This document shows, in pieces, positions 35,487 to 44,592 of a stretch of DNA of 64,000 nt (positions within the stretch are counted from its first letter, which is position 1; each line of letters begins with the position of its first letter). Source of the stretch: WHSW01 sp963821345 (GTDB taxonomy: Bacteria > Actinomycetota > Thermoleophilia > Solirubrobacterales > 70-9); contig CAWGDM010000001.1 of NCBI GenBank assembly GCA_963821345.1, positions 868,001-932,000 of the forward strand. Reading direction: 5' to 3'. The notes beneath the pieces were generated by a model. The model did no database searches. It was not told the DNA's origin and worked only from the letters and a program-made list of their open reading frames with translations. A program made the position numbers and the translations under genes.

Positions 35487-36059
35487 CTACTCGTTCGCCT
35501 CGTCGCGGATTCGCTTCGCCACCGTCGCCCCCGCCTCCCAGAGCGCGGCGAGGCCCGCCTCGTCGGGATCGTCCTGCTCGACCGAACAGAGCAGCGACCC
35601 ATAGGCGAGCTCGAATGAGAAGTCACCCGGCGAGCCCTCGCCGAGCCAGTCGATGAACGAGGGAGCGAACAGCTGGCGCAGCCAATTGTCGTCCTGGAAC
35701 GGGCTCACCGTGACCTTGAAGCGGGCGTTGAGCTTCTCGCTCTCGGTCCACAGCCGCGAGCTGCGGACCTCGAAGCCGTAGTGGGTGTCGCTGGTGTTCC
35801 TTCCGAGCCGGTCGCAGCTCAGCCGCGGCACGAACGGCTGCGACTCCGGGATCCGCGCGAAGACGACGTTGTATTCGAAGCGCCCATAGCTGTAGCGCGC
35901 GATCACGCCCTCGAGAGCGGGCAGCAGCTCGCCGGCGTAGGCGGGGCTGAGCTGGCCGCCCATGGTGAGCAGCGGAGTCACGGGTCCGGGCCCGAAGCCG
36001 TCGGCCTCGGCCAGCCGATGGGCCGCCGCGAACTGGCGGTAGTCGTCGCTCGCCCCCAC
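35487..36059 (-). CDS. Conserved protein of unknown function
   Basis: A 190-residue soluble protein from GTG or ATG near 36059 (GASDDYRQFAAAHRL). No signal peptide or membrane helix. It contains aromatic-rich strands (YSYGRFEYNVVFARI) and ends in a helical acidic tail. I recognise no domain. Co-directional with the two-helix gene 6 bp downstream, suggesting an operon. Confidence 0.65.
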   Translation of the reverse strand: MGASDDYRQFAAAHRLAEADGFGPGPVTPLLTMGGQLSPAYAGELLPALEGVIARYSYGRFEYNVVFARIPESQPFVPRLSCDRLGRNTSDTHYGFEVRSSRLWTESEKLNARFKVTVSPFQDDNWLRQLFAPSFIDWLGEGSPGDFSFELAYGSLLCSVEQDDPDEAGLAALWEAGATVAKRIRDEANE

Positions 36060-36094
36060 GGCTGCAGCCTAAAGCGGCTCCCTACGATGGAGGC

Positions 36095-36571
36095 GTGCGC
36101 AGGAGGCTCAGCCTGGCGGCGGCGATCGTGGCGATGGCGGCGCTAAGCGGCTGTGGGTCGTCGGACCCGCCGCAGACGCCGGCGGCCTGTCTGGGCCCGG
36201 CGTCTGCGTACCTGACCGCGCTCCAGGCGGCGCCGGCCGAGGTCCGCCTGGCCGGCACCACGCCGATCAGCTCCTGCTTCGTCGCCGAGCAGGCGACCGG
36301 CGCCCTGCAGACGGTCGGCAAGTCGGTGATCGGGGCCGCGACCGAGCTCAACCGCAAGGTCCGCGGCGGCGACCAAGGCGCGACCGTGCAACTGGGTTAC
36401 CTGGTCGGCGCGGTCCAGGAGGGCGCCTCGGGTACCGACGGAATCCACCAGGACCTCGTCCTGCGGCTCGACTCGGCGGCCCGCTATCCGGGGCCGGGCG
36501 AAAAGCCGTTTGGAGCGGCGTTCGAGCGCTCCTTCGGGACCGGTTACGCGGCCGGGCAGCGCTCGGGCTGA
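36095..36571 (+). CDS. Lipoprotein of unknown function
   Basis: A 158-residue exported lipoprotein. The signal peptide ends in the lipobox ALSGC (Cys about residue 20), followed by GSSDPPQTPAAC. The mature protein has three further cysteines and an alanine-rich helical body. GTG 36095; TACGAT lies 6 nt upstream and GGAGG immediately before the start. A hairpin follows the stop. Confidence 0.75.
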   Translation: MRRRLSLAAAIVAMAALSGCGSSDPPQTPAACLGPASAYLTALQAAPAEVRLAGTTPISSCFVAEQATGALQTVGKSVIGAATELNRKVRGGDQGATVQLGYLVGAVQEGASGTDGIHQDLVLRLDSAARYPGPGEKPFGAAFERSFGTGYAAGQRSG

Positions 36572-36594
36572 GGGCCGAGCCCCGCCGGTCGAAA

Positions 36595-36620
36595 CGACGA
36601 GCGGCTAGCGCCGCTCGTCG
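36595..36620. terminator. Bidirectional hairpin terminator
   Basis: Perfect 11-bp stem CGACGAGCGGC / GCCGCTCGTCG with loop TAGC. The loop contains the stop codon of the minus-strand small protein, so its last codons form part of the stem. Confidence 0.65.
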
Positions 36621-36730
36621 TCGCGGACCCGGCTGCGCTCGCGCGGAGCGCTCTGCTTCTGGGTGCGGTAGGAGCGCTCGCGGTCGGCCCGCTTCGCGTC
36701 CATCCACATGAGCATCAGGGTGGGGTGCAT
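36605..36730 (-). CDS. 41-residue basic small protein
   Basis: A small protein too short for usual gene callers: MHPTLMLMWMDAKRADRERS at the N-terminus, then an Arg-rich tail ending RVRDDERR. Support is the consensus ribosome site AGGAGG exactly 6 nt before the ATG at 36730, the best Shine-Dalgarno in the window, and a terminator hairpin at the stop codon. Function unknown; the Met-rich start and strongly charged rest suggest a peptide that binds nucleic acid or a membrane surface. Confidence 0.7.
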   Translation of the reverse strand: MHPTLMLMWMDAKRADRERSYRTQKQSAPRERSRVRDDERR

Positions 36731-36795
36731 GTTCTGCCTCCTAACCAGTGTTTCCAGTTAGATAGTTATAGCAGAAAGTAACCGATGTCAGTACA
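36731..36795. promoter_or_regulatory. AT-rich divergent promoter region
   Basis: About 65 bp, far lower in GC than its surroundings, between the small protein and the CGNR regulator. Minus strand: TATAAC (about 36766-36771) is a plausible -10. Plus strand: TACAAT overlaps the first ATG of the regulator. Two CCAGT repeats (about 36746-36758) could be operator half-sites. Autoregulation by the CGNR protein is possible. Confidence 0.45.
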
Positions 36796-37362
36796 ATGAC
36801 GGTTATGCCGACCGATCAGACGGCACCCGCGCAACTCGAGCTGGTGCGAGAGTTCGTCAACACGCTGGACGTCGAGGACTCCGGCGACGAGCTCTCGACT
36901 CCCGCCGCCGCGGTCGCCTGGTTGAAGGCCCACGAACTGGCCGGCGAACAGCCGGCGATGGACGAGGCGGACCTCGCTCGCCTGATCTCGGTCCGCGAAG
37001 CGCTGCGAGCGATGCTGCTCGCCAACAATGCGGGCGCGCCCGCGCCGGCGGACGCGATCGAGGTCCTCAACGAGCAGTCGGCCGAGGCGGCGGTGGTCCT
37101 GCACTTCGACGCCTCCGGAGCCGAGCTGGTCACCCACTGCGGCGGCGTCGATCACGCGATCGCCGAGCTGCTGGCGATCGTCCACGACTCGATGGGCGAC
37201 CGCACCTGGCCGCGGCTCAAGGTGTGCCCGGCCGACGACTGCCTGTGGGCGTTCTACGACCACTCGCGCAACCGCTCCGGGACCTGGTGTGAGATCGGCA
37301 AGTGCGGCAACCGCGCCAAGGCGCGCCGGTTTCGCGAGCGCCACAAGCCGTCCGCGGCCTGA
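36796..37362 (+). CDS. CGNR zinc-finger (ABATE) transcriptional regulator
   Basis: A 188-residue protein. The N-terminal ABATE domain (residues 12-130) starts QLELVREFVNTLD. The C-terminal CGNR zinc finger reads CPADDCLWAFYDHSRN, then WCEIGKCGNRAKARRFRER (about 143-180), giving four cysteines and the basic DNA-binding tail. These regulators are common in actinobacteria and mostly uncharacterised. Two ATGs, 36796 and 36805, are both possible. Divergent from the 41-residue gene through an AT-rich promoter. Confidence 0.88.
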   Translation: MTVMPTDQTAPAQLELVREFVNTLDVEDSGDELSTPAAAVAWLKAHELAGEQPAMDEADLARLISVREALRAMLLANNAGAPAPADAIEVLNEQSAEAAVVLHFDASGAELVTHCGGVDHAIAELLAIVHDSMGDRTWPRLKVCPADDCLWAFYDHSRNRSGTWCEIGKCGNRAKARRFRERHKPSAA

Positions 37363-37411
37363 GATCTCCCGATAGCCTGATTGCGCAGGCCAAACGACGA
37401 CGGAGGCGCGC

Positions 37412-38725
<1,314 letters not shown>

Positions 38726-38763
38726 TCGGCGTAACGTTGACCACGCCGAGGAGACTGAAGGGC

Positions 38764-39279
38764 ATGAGCGAAAACGAGATCAACAACGCAACTGAGACCA
38801 ACTACGCGACCTTCGGGGCGGGCTGCTTCTGGCAGGTCGAAGAGAACTTCCGGGCGCTCGACGGCGTCGTCGACACCGCGGTCGGCTACGAGGGCGGCGA
38901 GATCGAGAACCCGACCTACGAGCAGGTCTGCACCGGCAAGACCGGTCACGTCGAGGTGACCCGGGTCGAGTACGACCCGGCCCGTATCGACTACGCGGAC
39001 CTGGTCCAGAAGTACTTCGAGATCCACGACCCGACGCAGCTCAACCGCCAGGGCCCCGACGTCGGCTGGCAGTACCGGTCGGTGATCTTTACCGAGGACG
39101 AGGAGCAGGCCCGGATCGCGGGCGAGGTCCTGGACCGAAACCGCGATCGGTTCCGCGCTCCGATCGTCACCGAGATCATGCCGGCGAAGCCCTTCTGGCG
39201 CGCCGAGGAGTACCACCAGTGCTACCTCGAGAAGCGCCGATCCGGCGGCGGGCTGCTGAGCCAGCTGCTCGGGCGCTGA
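38764..39279 (+). CDS. msrA: Peptide-methionine (S)-S-oxide reductase MsrA
   Basis: Repairs S-sulfoxides of methionine in proteins. 171 residues; FGAGCFWQVEENF (about 17-29) holds the catalytic cysteine, with GHVEVTRVEYDP and QYRSVIF further on. ATG 38764 with GAAGGG just upstream. The C-terminal part has one late cysteine (HQCYLEK) that can resolve the disulfide. Confidence 0.95.
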   Translation: MSENEINNATETNYATFGAGCFWQVEENFRALDGVVDTAVGYEGGEIENPTYEQVCTGKTGHVEVTRVEYDPARIDYADLVQKYFEIHDPTQLNRQGPDVGWQYRSVIFTEDEEQARIAGEVLDRNRDRFRAPIVTEIMPAKPFWRAEEYHQCYLEKRRSGGGLLSQLLGR

Positions 39280-39689
39280 TCCGGCTTGGGGCCGCATTCG
39301 CGACGGCCGCGATCGCGCTTGCGATCGCGGCCTGCGGGTCCCAGGGGGACGAGACGTCGGTGGCGCAGAGCTACGCCAGCCTGACGGTGACGCTCGATCG
39401 CGACGGCCGCGGCGGAGAACCACCGCGAACCAAGAATGTCGCTTGCTCCGGTGACAGCTGCTACGGGATCGAGGAATCGGACTTCGCGCCGGTGCCGCCG
39501 GGGACCGCGTGCACAGAGATCTACGGCGGGCCGGACGTGGCCACCGTCGAGGGCGAGTTCGACGGTGGTGCCCACGTGCGAGTCCGTCTGACGCGATCGA
39601 ACGGCTGCGAGATCGAGCGCTTCGACCGTTTCGACTCGCTGCTGCGCAGCGTCTTCCCGGGCTACGAGCCCGGGGCGGCGCTCGGCTAG
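39219..39689 (+). CDS. Lipoprotein of unknown function, start uncertain
   Basis: A putative lipoprotein with lipobox AIAAC followed by GSQGDETS. The mature region of about 115 residues has paired cysteines (NVACSGDSCYG, PGTACTEIYG, NGCEIERF), suggesting disulfides. Two starts are possible: GTG 39219, inside msrA with GAGGAG 8 nt upstream, or CTG 39276, which overlaps the msrA stop as CTGA and gives an ideal short signal peptide (LIRLGAAFATAAIALAIAAC). Function unknown; the trailing six residues are GAALG. Confidence 0.7.
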   Translation: MLPREAPIRRRAAEPAARALIRLGAAFATAAIALAIAACGSQGDETSVAQSYASLTVTLDRDGRGGEPPRTKNVACSGDSCYGIEESDFAPVPPGTACTEIYGGPDVATVEGEFDGGAHVRVRLTRSNGCEIERFDRFDSLLRSVFPGYEPGAALG

Positions 39690-40186
39690 CCGTCGTAGGG
39701 TGGCGCCACGCCCCAGCCCCAGCGCGGGACGGGGGCGTGCTCGGCGACCTCGGCCCCAGGCTGTGAGTTCTGCGCGGCGAGCCGGGTGCCCCACTCGAGG
39801 TAGCCGACCAGCGCGGCGCGGAACTCGGGATCGTCGGGGAGCCCGGCGTCGTCGGCGGCGAGGCTCATCAACGAGGCGAAGCGGAAGCGCTGTCCGGGGG
39901 TGATCTCGAGCCCGCGGTGGTGGGCCAGCATGGCGTCGTAGCCGCCGAGCTCCTCGGTGTAGCGGGGCGGGCCGCCGAAGACCTCGCCCCACCAGGCGGC
40001 GACGTGGTCGCGATGCTCCTCCGAGACCCCGCCGGGGAAGAATCCCGAGAGCAGGTCGTCGGACTCGACGCGGTCGTAGAAGGCGTCGATCAACGCCCGG
40101 AGTGGGCCGGCACCGCCGGCCCACTCGAACAGGCTCGGGGGCTCAGAGGTTGACGGCGACGTACTTGGTCTCCAGGTACTCGTCAA
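39686..40186 (-). CDS. glbO: Group II truncated hemoglobin
   Basis: Haem-binding 2-over-2 globin of the HbO class, for oxygen or NO chemistry. LFEWAGGAGPLRALIDAFYDR starts the fold, HRDHVAAWWGEVFGGP covers the CD/E region and AHHRGLEITPGQRF holds the proximal His. About 145 residues of globin fold. The only ATG (40186) lies 44 bp inside the preceding aldehyde dehydrogenase gene; a later non-ATG start near 40130 cannot be ruled out. Coupled to the dehydrogenase gene. Confidence 0.88.
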   Translation of the reverse strand: MTSTWRPSTSPSTSEPPSLFEWAGGAGPLRALIDAFYDRVESDDLLSGFFPGGVSEEHRDHVAAWWGEVFGGPPRYTEELGGYDAMLAHHRGLEITPGQRFRFASLMSLAADDAGLPDDPEFRAALVGYLEWGTRLAAQNSQPGAEVAEHAPVPRWGWGVAPPYDG

Positions 40187-41609
40187 CGCCCTCGTTGCCG
40201 CCCTCGCGGCCGATGCCCGACTGCTTGACGCCGCCGAACGGGGCGCCGGCGTTCGAGACCATGCCCTGGTTGAGGCCGATCATCCCGGTCTCGAGGCCCT
40301 CGCAGACCCGCAGCGCCCGCTTCAAATTCGAGCTGTAGACGTAGGCGACGAGGCCGTACTCGGTGTCGTTGGCCGCTGCCACCGCCTCCTCGTCCGAGGC
40401 GAACGCCTTGACCGGGGCGACCGGGCCGAAGATCTCCTCGGTCAGCACGCGGGCTCCGTCGGGCACGTCGCTGACCACGGTGGGCTCGAAGAAGTAGCCG
40501 GCCCCGTCGCGGGCCGATCCGCCGACTACGCAGGTCGCGCCCCTGTCGACCGCGTCGGTGACCAGCTCGGCCACCTTGTCTCGCTGGTTGGCGTCGATCA
40601 GTGGGCCCACGTCGACGTCCTCTTCGGTGCCGCGGCCGAGCTTCAGGGCGCCCATCCGCGCCGCCAGCTTCTCGGCGAACTCGGCGGCGATCGGCTCGGC
40701 GACGTGGAAACGGTTCGCCGAGGTGCAGGCCTCGCCGATGTTGCGCATCTTGGCGATCATCGCGCCCTCGACCGCGTCGTCGACGTCGGCGTCGTCGAAG
40801 ATCAGGAACGGCGCGTTGCCGCCGAGCTCCATCGACACCTTGAGCACGGTGTCAGCGGCCTGGGCGATCAGCTTCTTGCCGACCTCGGTCGAGCCGGTGA
40901 AGCTGAGCTTGCGCAGCCGCGGGTCGGAGATGATCGGCTTCGAGATCTCGCTCGAGGAGTGCCCGGTGATCACGTTGAGGACGCCGTCCGGCAGACCGCA
41001 CTCGGACAGCAGCTTCCCCAGCGCGAGCATCGACAGCGGCGTCTGCTGCGCCGGCTTGACGACCATCGTGCAGCCGGCGGCGATCGCGGGCCCGATCTTG
41101 CGGGTGCCCATCGCGTTCGGGAAGTTCCAGGGGGTGATGAAGTAGCAGGGCCCGATCGGCTGCTTCATCACCAGGACGCGGAAGGCGCCGTTGCCGGCGA
41201 CCTTGTAGTAGCCGTCGATCCGTAGCGCCTCGCCCGCGAACCAGCGGAAGAACTCGGCCGCGTAGGTGATCTCGGCCTTCGACTCGGCGACCGCCTTGCC
41301 CATCTCCAGGGTCATCAGCAGGGCGAGGTCGTCGGCCTGCTCGTTGAGCGCCTCGAAGGCGCGCTGGAGGATGTCGGAGCGCTCGTTGGGCGGGGTCGCC
41401 GCCCAGCCCGCCTGCGCCTCGCACGCCGCATCGAGCGCCGCCTTCGCGTCCTCGGGGGTCGCGTCGGCGATCTCGCAAAGGCTCTCGCCGGTCGAGGGAT
41501 CCTCGACCGAGAGCGTCGCGCCGCCGCCCGCGTCACGCCACTCGCCGCCGATCAGAAGCTGGCGTGGCGTCCGTTCGAGGATCTCCCGTTCCCGCTCGCT
41601 GGCGCTCAT
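40143..41609 (-). CDS. gabD: NAD(P)-dependent succinate-semialdehyde dehydrogenase family
   Basis: Aldehyde dehydrogenase superfamily, 488 residues from ATG 41609, with GGAGG 4-5 nt upstream. Motifs: FITPWNFPNAMGTRKIGPA (about 155-173), SFTGSTEVGKKL, catalytic Glu in SMELGGNAPFLIF (about 258) and catalytic Cys in IGEACTSANRF (about 292). Closest to GabD-type enzymes oxidising succinate semialdehyde; related aldehydes remain possible. Confidence 0.9.
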   Translation of the reverse strand: MSASEREREILERTPRQLLIGGEWRDAGGGATLSVEDPSTGESLCEIADATPEDAKAALDAACEAQAGWAATPPNERSDILQRAFEALNEQADDLALLMTLEMGKAVAESKAEITYAAEFFRWFAGEALRIDGYYKVAGNGAFRVLVMKQPIGPCYFITPWNFPNAMGTRKIGPAIAAGCTMVVKPAQQTPLSMLALGKLLSECGLPDGVLNVITGHSSSEISKPIISDPRLRKLSFTGSTEVGKKLIAQAADTVLKVSMELGGNAPFLIFDDADVDDAVEGAMIAKMRNIGEACTSANRFHVAEPIAAEFAEKLAARMGALKLGRGTEEDVDVGPLIDANQRDKVAELVTDAVDRGATCVVGGSARDGAGYFFEPTVVSDVPDGARVLTEEIFGPVAPVKAFASDEEAVAAANDTEYGLVAYVYSSNLKRALRVCEGLETGMIGLNQGMVSNAGAPFGGVKQSGIGREGGNEGVDEYLETKYVAVNL

Positions 41610-41687
41610 CGAACCTCCATCTCGCTGTCGCGAATCAGCGTATCGACCGCCCGCCCTCCGACCCGGGGCGGGCGCTACGGTCCCCGC

Positions 41688-42152
41688 GTGGCCGACGCGC
41701 GCAACACGATCAGTCCCGAGGGCAAGGCGAAGGCCGAGGCCGAGCTGCGCGAGCTCACCGAGGTGCGCCGGCCCGAGATCGTCAAGGCGATCAAGTCCGC
41801 GCGCGAGTTCGGCGACCTGAAGGAGAACGCCGAGTACCACGCCGCGCGCGAGGCCCAGGGGATGAACGAGTCGCGGATCCGCGCGCTCGAGCATCGGCTG
41901 GCGACCGCGGTGGTCGCCGAGGCGGCGGCGGGAGGCGAGGCCGGGGTCGGCTCGGTGATCCGCTATAGCGACGGCGCTGCCGAGAAGGAGGTGACGCTCG
42001 TCAACCAGCTCGAGGCTGACGTTGCGGCCGGCAAGCTTTCGGTCGAGAGCCCGATCGGGGCCGCCCTGCTCGGCGCCACCGCGGGCGCGACGGTCTCGTT
42101 CGAGACCCCGCGCGGCGCCACCAAGCGGCTCGAGGTGCTGAGGATCGCCTAG
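41688..42152 (+). CDS. greA: Transcription elongation factor GreA
   Basis: Rescues backtracked RNA polymerase by stimulating transcript cleavage. 154 residues; the N-terminal coiled coil carries the tip acidic motif FGDLKENAEYHAAREAQ (about 43-59), and the C-terminal FKBP-like domain has GSVIRYSDG and SPIGAALLG. GTG 41688; TACGGT lies 6-7 nt upstream. Confidence 0.95.
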   Translation: MADARNTISPEGKAKAEAELRELTEVRRPEIVKAIKSAREFGDLKENAEYHAAREAQGMNESRIRALEHRLATAVVAEAAAGGEAGVGSVIRYSDGAAEKEVTLVNQLEADVAAGKLSVESPIGAALLGATAGATVSFETPRGATKRLEVLRIA

Positions 42153-42178
42153 CCCTTGCGGGCGGTTGCCGGCAGGGT

Positions 42179-42184
42179 TAGGAT
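42179..42184 (+). promoter_or_regulatory. Probable leaderless -10 (TAGGAT)
   Basis: TAGGAT 8 nt before GTG 42193. Confidence 0.35.
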
Positions 42185-42192
42185 CGGCGACG

Positions 42193-43560
42193 GTGTCGAT
42201 TCTCGGCGGTCTCGCCAGAACCCTGCTCGTCTGTCTCGCGGTGCTCGCCGGCACCGCAGCGACCGCGGGCGCGGCCGGGCCCCCGAACACTCCCCTGAGT
42301 GGGCAGATAACGATCACGGGCACGGACGGCAAGGACGACCTCGATGTCCAGATCGAGATCGGATTCGGAACCACCGGCCGCCCCTCGCTGACGATCAGGC
42401 CGGCGGCGACGATCATCGCCGCCTCAGGTACCTGTCCGCCGGAAACGGATCCGCTCACGGGACGGCCGACGAGGAACGAGTGCACGCTCAATCAGACGAC
42501 CGTGCAGTCGCTCGTGATCGATCTGAAGAAGGGCGACGACGCGCTTGTCGTCGATGACAGCGAAGGGGTGCTGTCGTCCGTTCGGGCCGCCGGCGCGCTT
42601 GGAAACGACGCGATCAAGGTGATCGCTCGCGGCGACCGGACGCTGAAGGGCGAGGACGGCGACGATCAGCTCGCCGCGCCCGGAACGGTCACGCAGTCCA
42701 CGACCAGCAACCGTCCCGTGATCTTCGACGGAGGGACGGGGATCGACACGGCATCTTTTGCCGGCACCGGCTTGGTCACGGTGGACGGCGGTGGCCCGAT
42801 CGGGGTAACCGCCTCGCTGGATGCCAAGACCGCGGTCTTCTCCGGGGTCAACTCGGCCAGTCAGCCGGCGACCTTCCGCACCGACACCTTGAGCAGCATC
42901 GAGGGCCTCTCGGGCACCGAGGTCGGAGACGTGCTGACCGGAGGGTCCGGCCCGGACACGCTCGTCGGGGGTGCCGGCGACGACAACCTCAATGGTGGCG
43001 GTGGAGACGACAACCTGCAGGGCGGCGACGACCTCGACGACCTCGTCGGCGGCGTGGGCAGGGACACGCTCGACGGCGGGCTCGGCATCGACACCTACCC
43101 AAAGGGAACTGGAAACGACACCTTCCTCGCCCGCGACGGCTACGCCGAGGACGTCCCCTGCGTGAAGGAGGACGTGATCATCGACGACCTGGTCGACAGG
43201 GTCGTCGGCGAGACCACCGGCTGCTCGATCTCGACCGCCGCGGCCAAGCACCATTACGACACCAAGCTCTCCGGCCGCCCGGCGAAGATCGTCGACGGCG
43301 CCCTCGCGACGCGGGTCAGATGCCCGGCCCTGAAGACCGAGACCTGCGAAGGCAGGCTCGAAGCCCTGCTCGGCCGGCGCGAGCTCGGCCACACCGCCTA
43401 CAAGGTCAGCCCCGGTCATAAGGCCGCCGTCCGGCTTCCGATCAGCAACGCCGACGCCCGCCGGGTCGAGGGCCGCAAGATCCTGCTCTCGGCGTCCGAG
43501 GTCGACGCCGACGGCCGCGACCGGTTCGTCAGCCGACCGACCCGGGTCGCCGCCGGCTGA
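42193..43560 (+). CDS. Secreted RTX-type calcium-binding repeat protein
   Basis: A 455-residue exported protein. Signal peptide from GTG 42193 (MSILGGLARTLLVCLAVLAG, cleavage after ATAGAA). A beta-roll of hemolysin-type nonapeptides starts near residue 250: GGSGPDTLVGGAGDDNL, then GGGGDDNLQGGDD and GGVGRDTLDGG, which bind calcium. Cysteine pairs occur near 80-105 and in the C-terminal domain. No catalytic domain is recognised, so an adhesin, matrix or structural role is likely. Confidence 0.82.
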   Translation: MSILGGLARTLLVCLAVLAGTAATAGAAGPPNTPLSGQITITGTDGKDDLDVQIEIGFGTTGRPSLTIRPAATIIAASGTCPPETDPLTGRPTRNECTLNQTTVQSLVIDLKKGDDALVVDDSEGVLSSVRAAGALGNDAIKVIARGDRTLKGEDGDDQLAAPGTVTQSTTSNRPVIFDGGTGIDTASFAGTGLVTVDGGGPIGVTASLDAKTAVFSGVNSASQPATFRTDTLSSIEGLSGTEVGDVLTGGSGPDTLVGGAGDDNLNGGGGDDNLQGGDDLDDLVGGVGRDTLDGGLGIDTYPKGTGNDTFLARDGYAEDVPCVKEDVIIDDLVDRVVGETTGCSISTAAAKHHYDTKLSGRPAKIVDGALATRVRCPALKTETCEGRLEALLGRRELGHTAYKVSPGHKAAVRLPISNADARRVEGRKILLSASEVDADGRDRFVSRPTRVAAG

Positions 43561-43596
43561 CGGCGCTCAGTTAACCGAGCGGCCGGTCGCGACGAC

Positions 43597-44583
43597 TCAG
43601 CCGTCTTCATAGGGCTGCAGCGGGATCCCGTGGTCGGTCTCGCGCATGCCGAGCTCGTAGGCGGCGGCGCCGACGCACTCCAGCCGCCGCGGCTCTTGGC
43701 CCTTGCGCTCGACGGTGAGCTCGAGGTCGGCGATCGAGCAGTTGACCGTGTTGTGCTCGGGGCCGACCGGGTCGGCGTAGACCCAGGCGACGAAGTTGCG
43801 CGGCTCCGAGGCGACCCGGCCGCGGACCCTGATCCCGCTCCCGGAGAGCTCGAAATCACAGCTCGTCGGCCGCTCGGCGACCTTGGTCGAGCGGACCCGG
43901 TCGAGGCCGCCGAGGCGGTGGTGTTCGCCGTCGATGCAGAGCATCGCGTTGCCGATCCATGGGGTCGTCCACGGCCCGACCTTGATCCGCCCGAGCCCGG
44001 CGTCGAACCAGCCGTCGGCCTCGCGGAACTCGTTCGCCTGGATCCAGCTCCAGCGCTCGGCGTGCTCGGCGCCCCAGTTGTGGCCGACCATCCCCGGCCA
44101 TGAGTCGAGCTCGACTCGCTCGCCGGCGACCGTCACCGTGCCGCTGAAGCGGGCGTCGGGATCGGGTGAGAGCAGCTTCGTGCGGGGCAGCGGCGCCCCG
44201 TAGAGGAACCCGTAGGGGAGGTGGCGGAAGGGCTCGTCGCGATCGGTGAAGGTCAGGTCCCAGCTTGCCTCGAGTTCCGGCGTGCGGGCGGAACCCCGCG
44301 CGGCGCCAGGCTCGATCAGCGCCTCGCCGACCTGGATGTAGGCGCCGTCGGGGGCGGAGACGGCTTCGGGGCCGACCGTCAACTTGGTCGCTCGCGGCCC
44401 GGGGGAGTCCGCGTCGAAGAGCGTGAACCAGACCGAGCCGCTCAGCCCCGCGTCGGGCCGCTTGTGAACGGTGTGGCGGATCCAGATCGCCTGACCGCCG
44501 CCGGGCCGGGTCGCCTTCAGATAGAAGCTCTCGTAGTGCCCCGTCCCGGGTTCGAGCCCGGGAAAGCGCGCCTCGGTCCGCAT
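43597..44583 (-). CDS. Hydroxyneurosporene-synthase/tocopherol-cyclase-like protein (CrtC superfamily)
   Basis: A 328-residue lipocalin-like protein of the CrtC/AttH type: GTGHYESFYLKATRP and AIWIRHTVHKRP near the N-terminus, GMVGHNWGAEHAERWSWIQ (about 165-183) as the central family motif, and VGPWTTPWIGNAML. Members of known function act on carotenoids or lipids; here no carotenoid genes are nearby, so the substrate is open. It lies 9 bp downstream of the PhoD gene. Confidence 0.75.
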   Translation of the reverse strand: MRTEARFPGLEPGTGHYESFYLKATRPGGGQAIWIRHTVHKRPDAGLSGSVWFTLFDADSPGPRATKLTVGPEAVSAPDGAYIQVGEALIEPGAARGSARTPELEASWDLTFTDRDEPFRHLPYGFLYGAPLPRTKLLSPDPDARFSGTVTVAGERVELDSWPGMVGHNWGAEHAERWSWIQANEFREADGWFDAGLGRIKVGPWTTPWIGNAMLCIDGEHHRLGGLDRVRSTKVAERPTSCDFELSGSGIRVRGRVASEPRNFVAWVYADPVGPEHNTVNCSIADLELTVERKGQEPRRLECVGAAAYELGMRETDHGIPLQPYEDG

Positions 44584-44592
44584 CGGCGGAAC

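Noticed and set aside
38726..38748. CGGCGT/ACGCCG hairpin after fumC as terminator
   Set aside because: Only 6 bp with a 10-nt loop and no T-run; msrA follows closely and may be co-transcribed.
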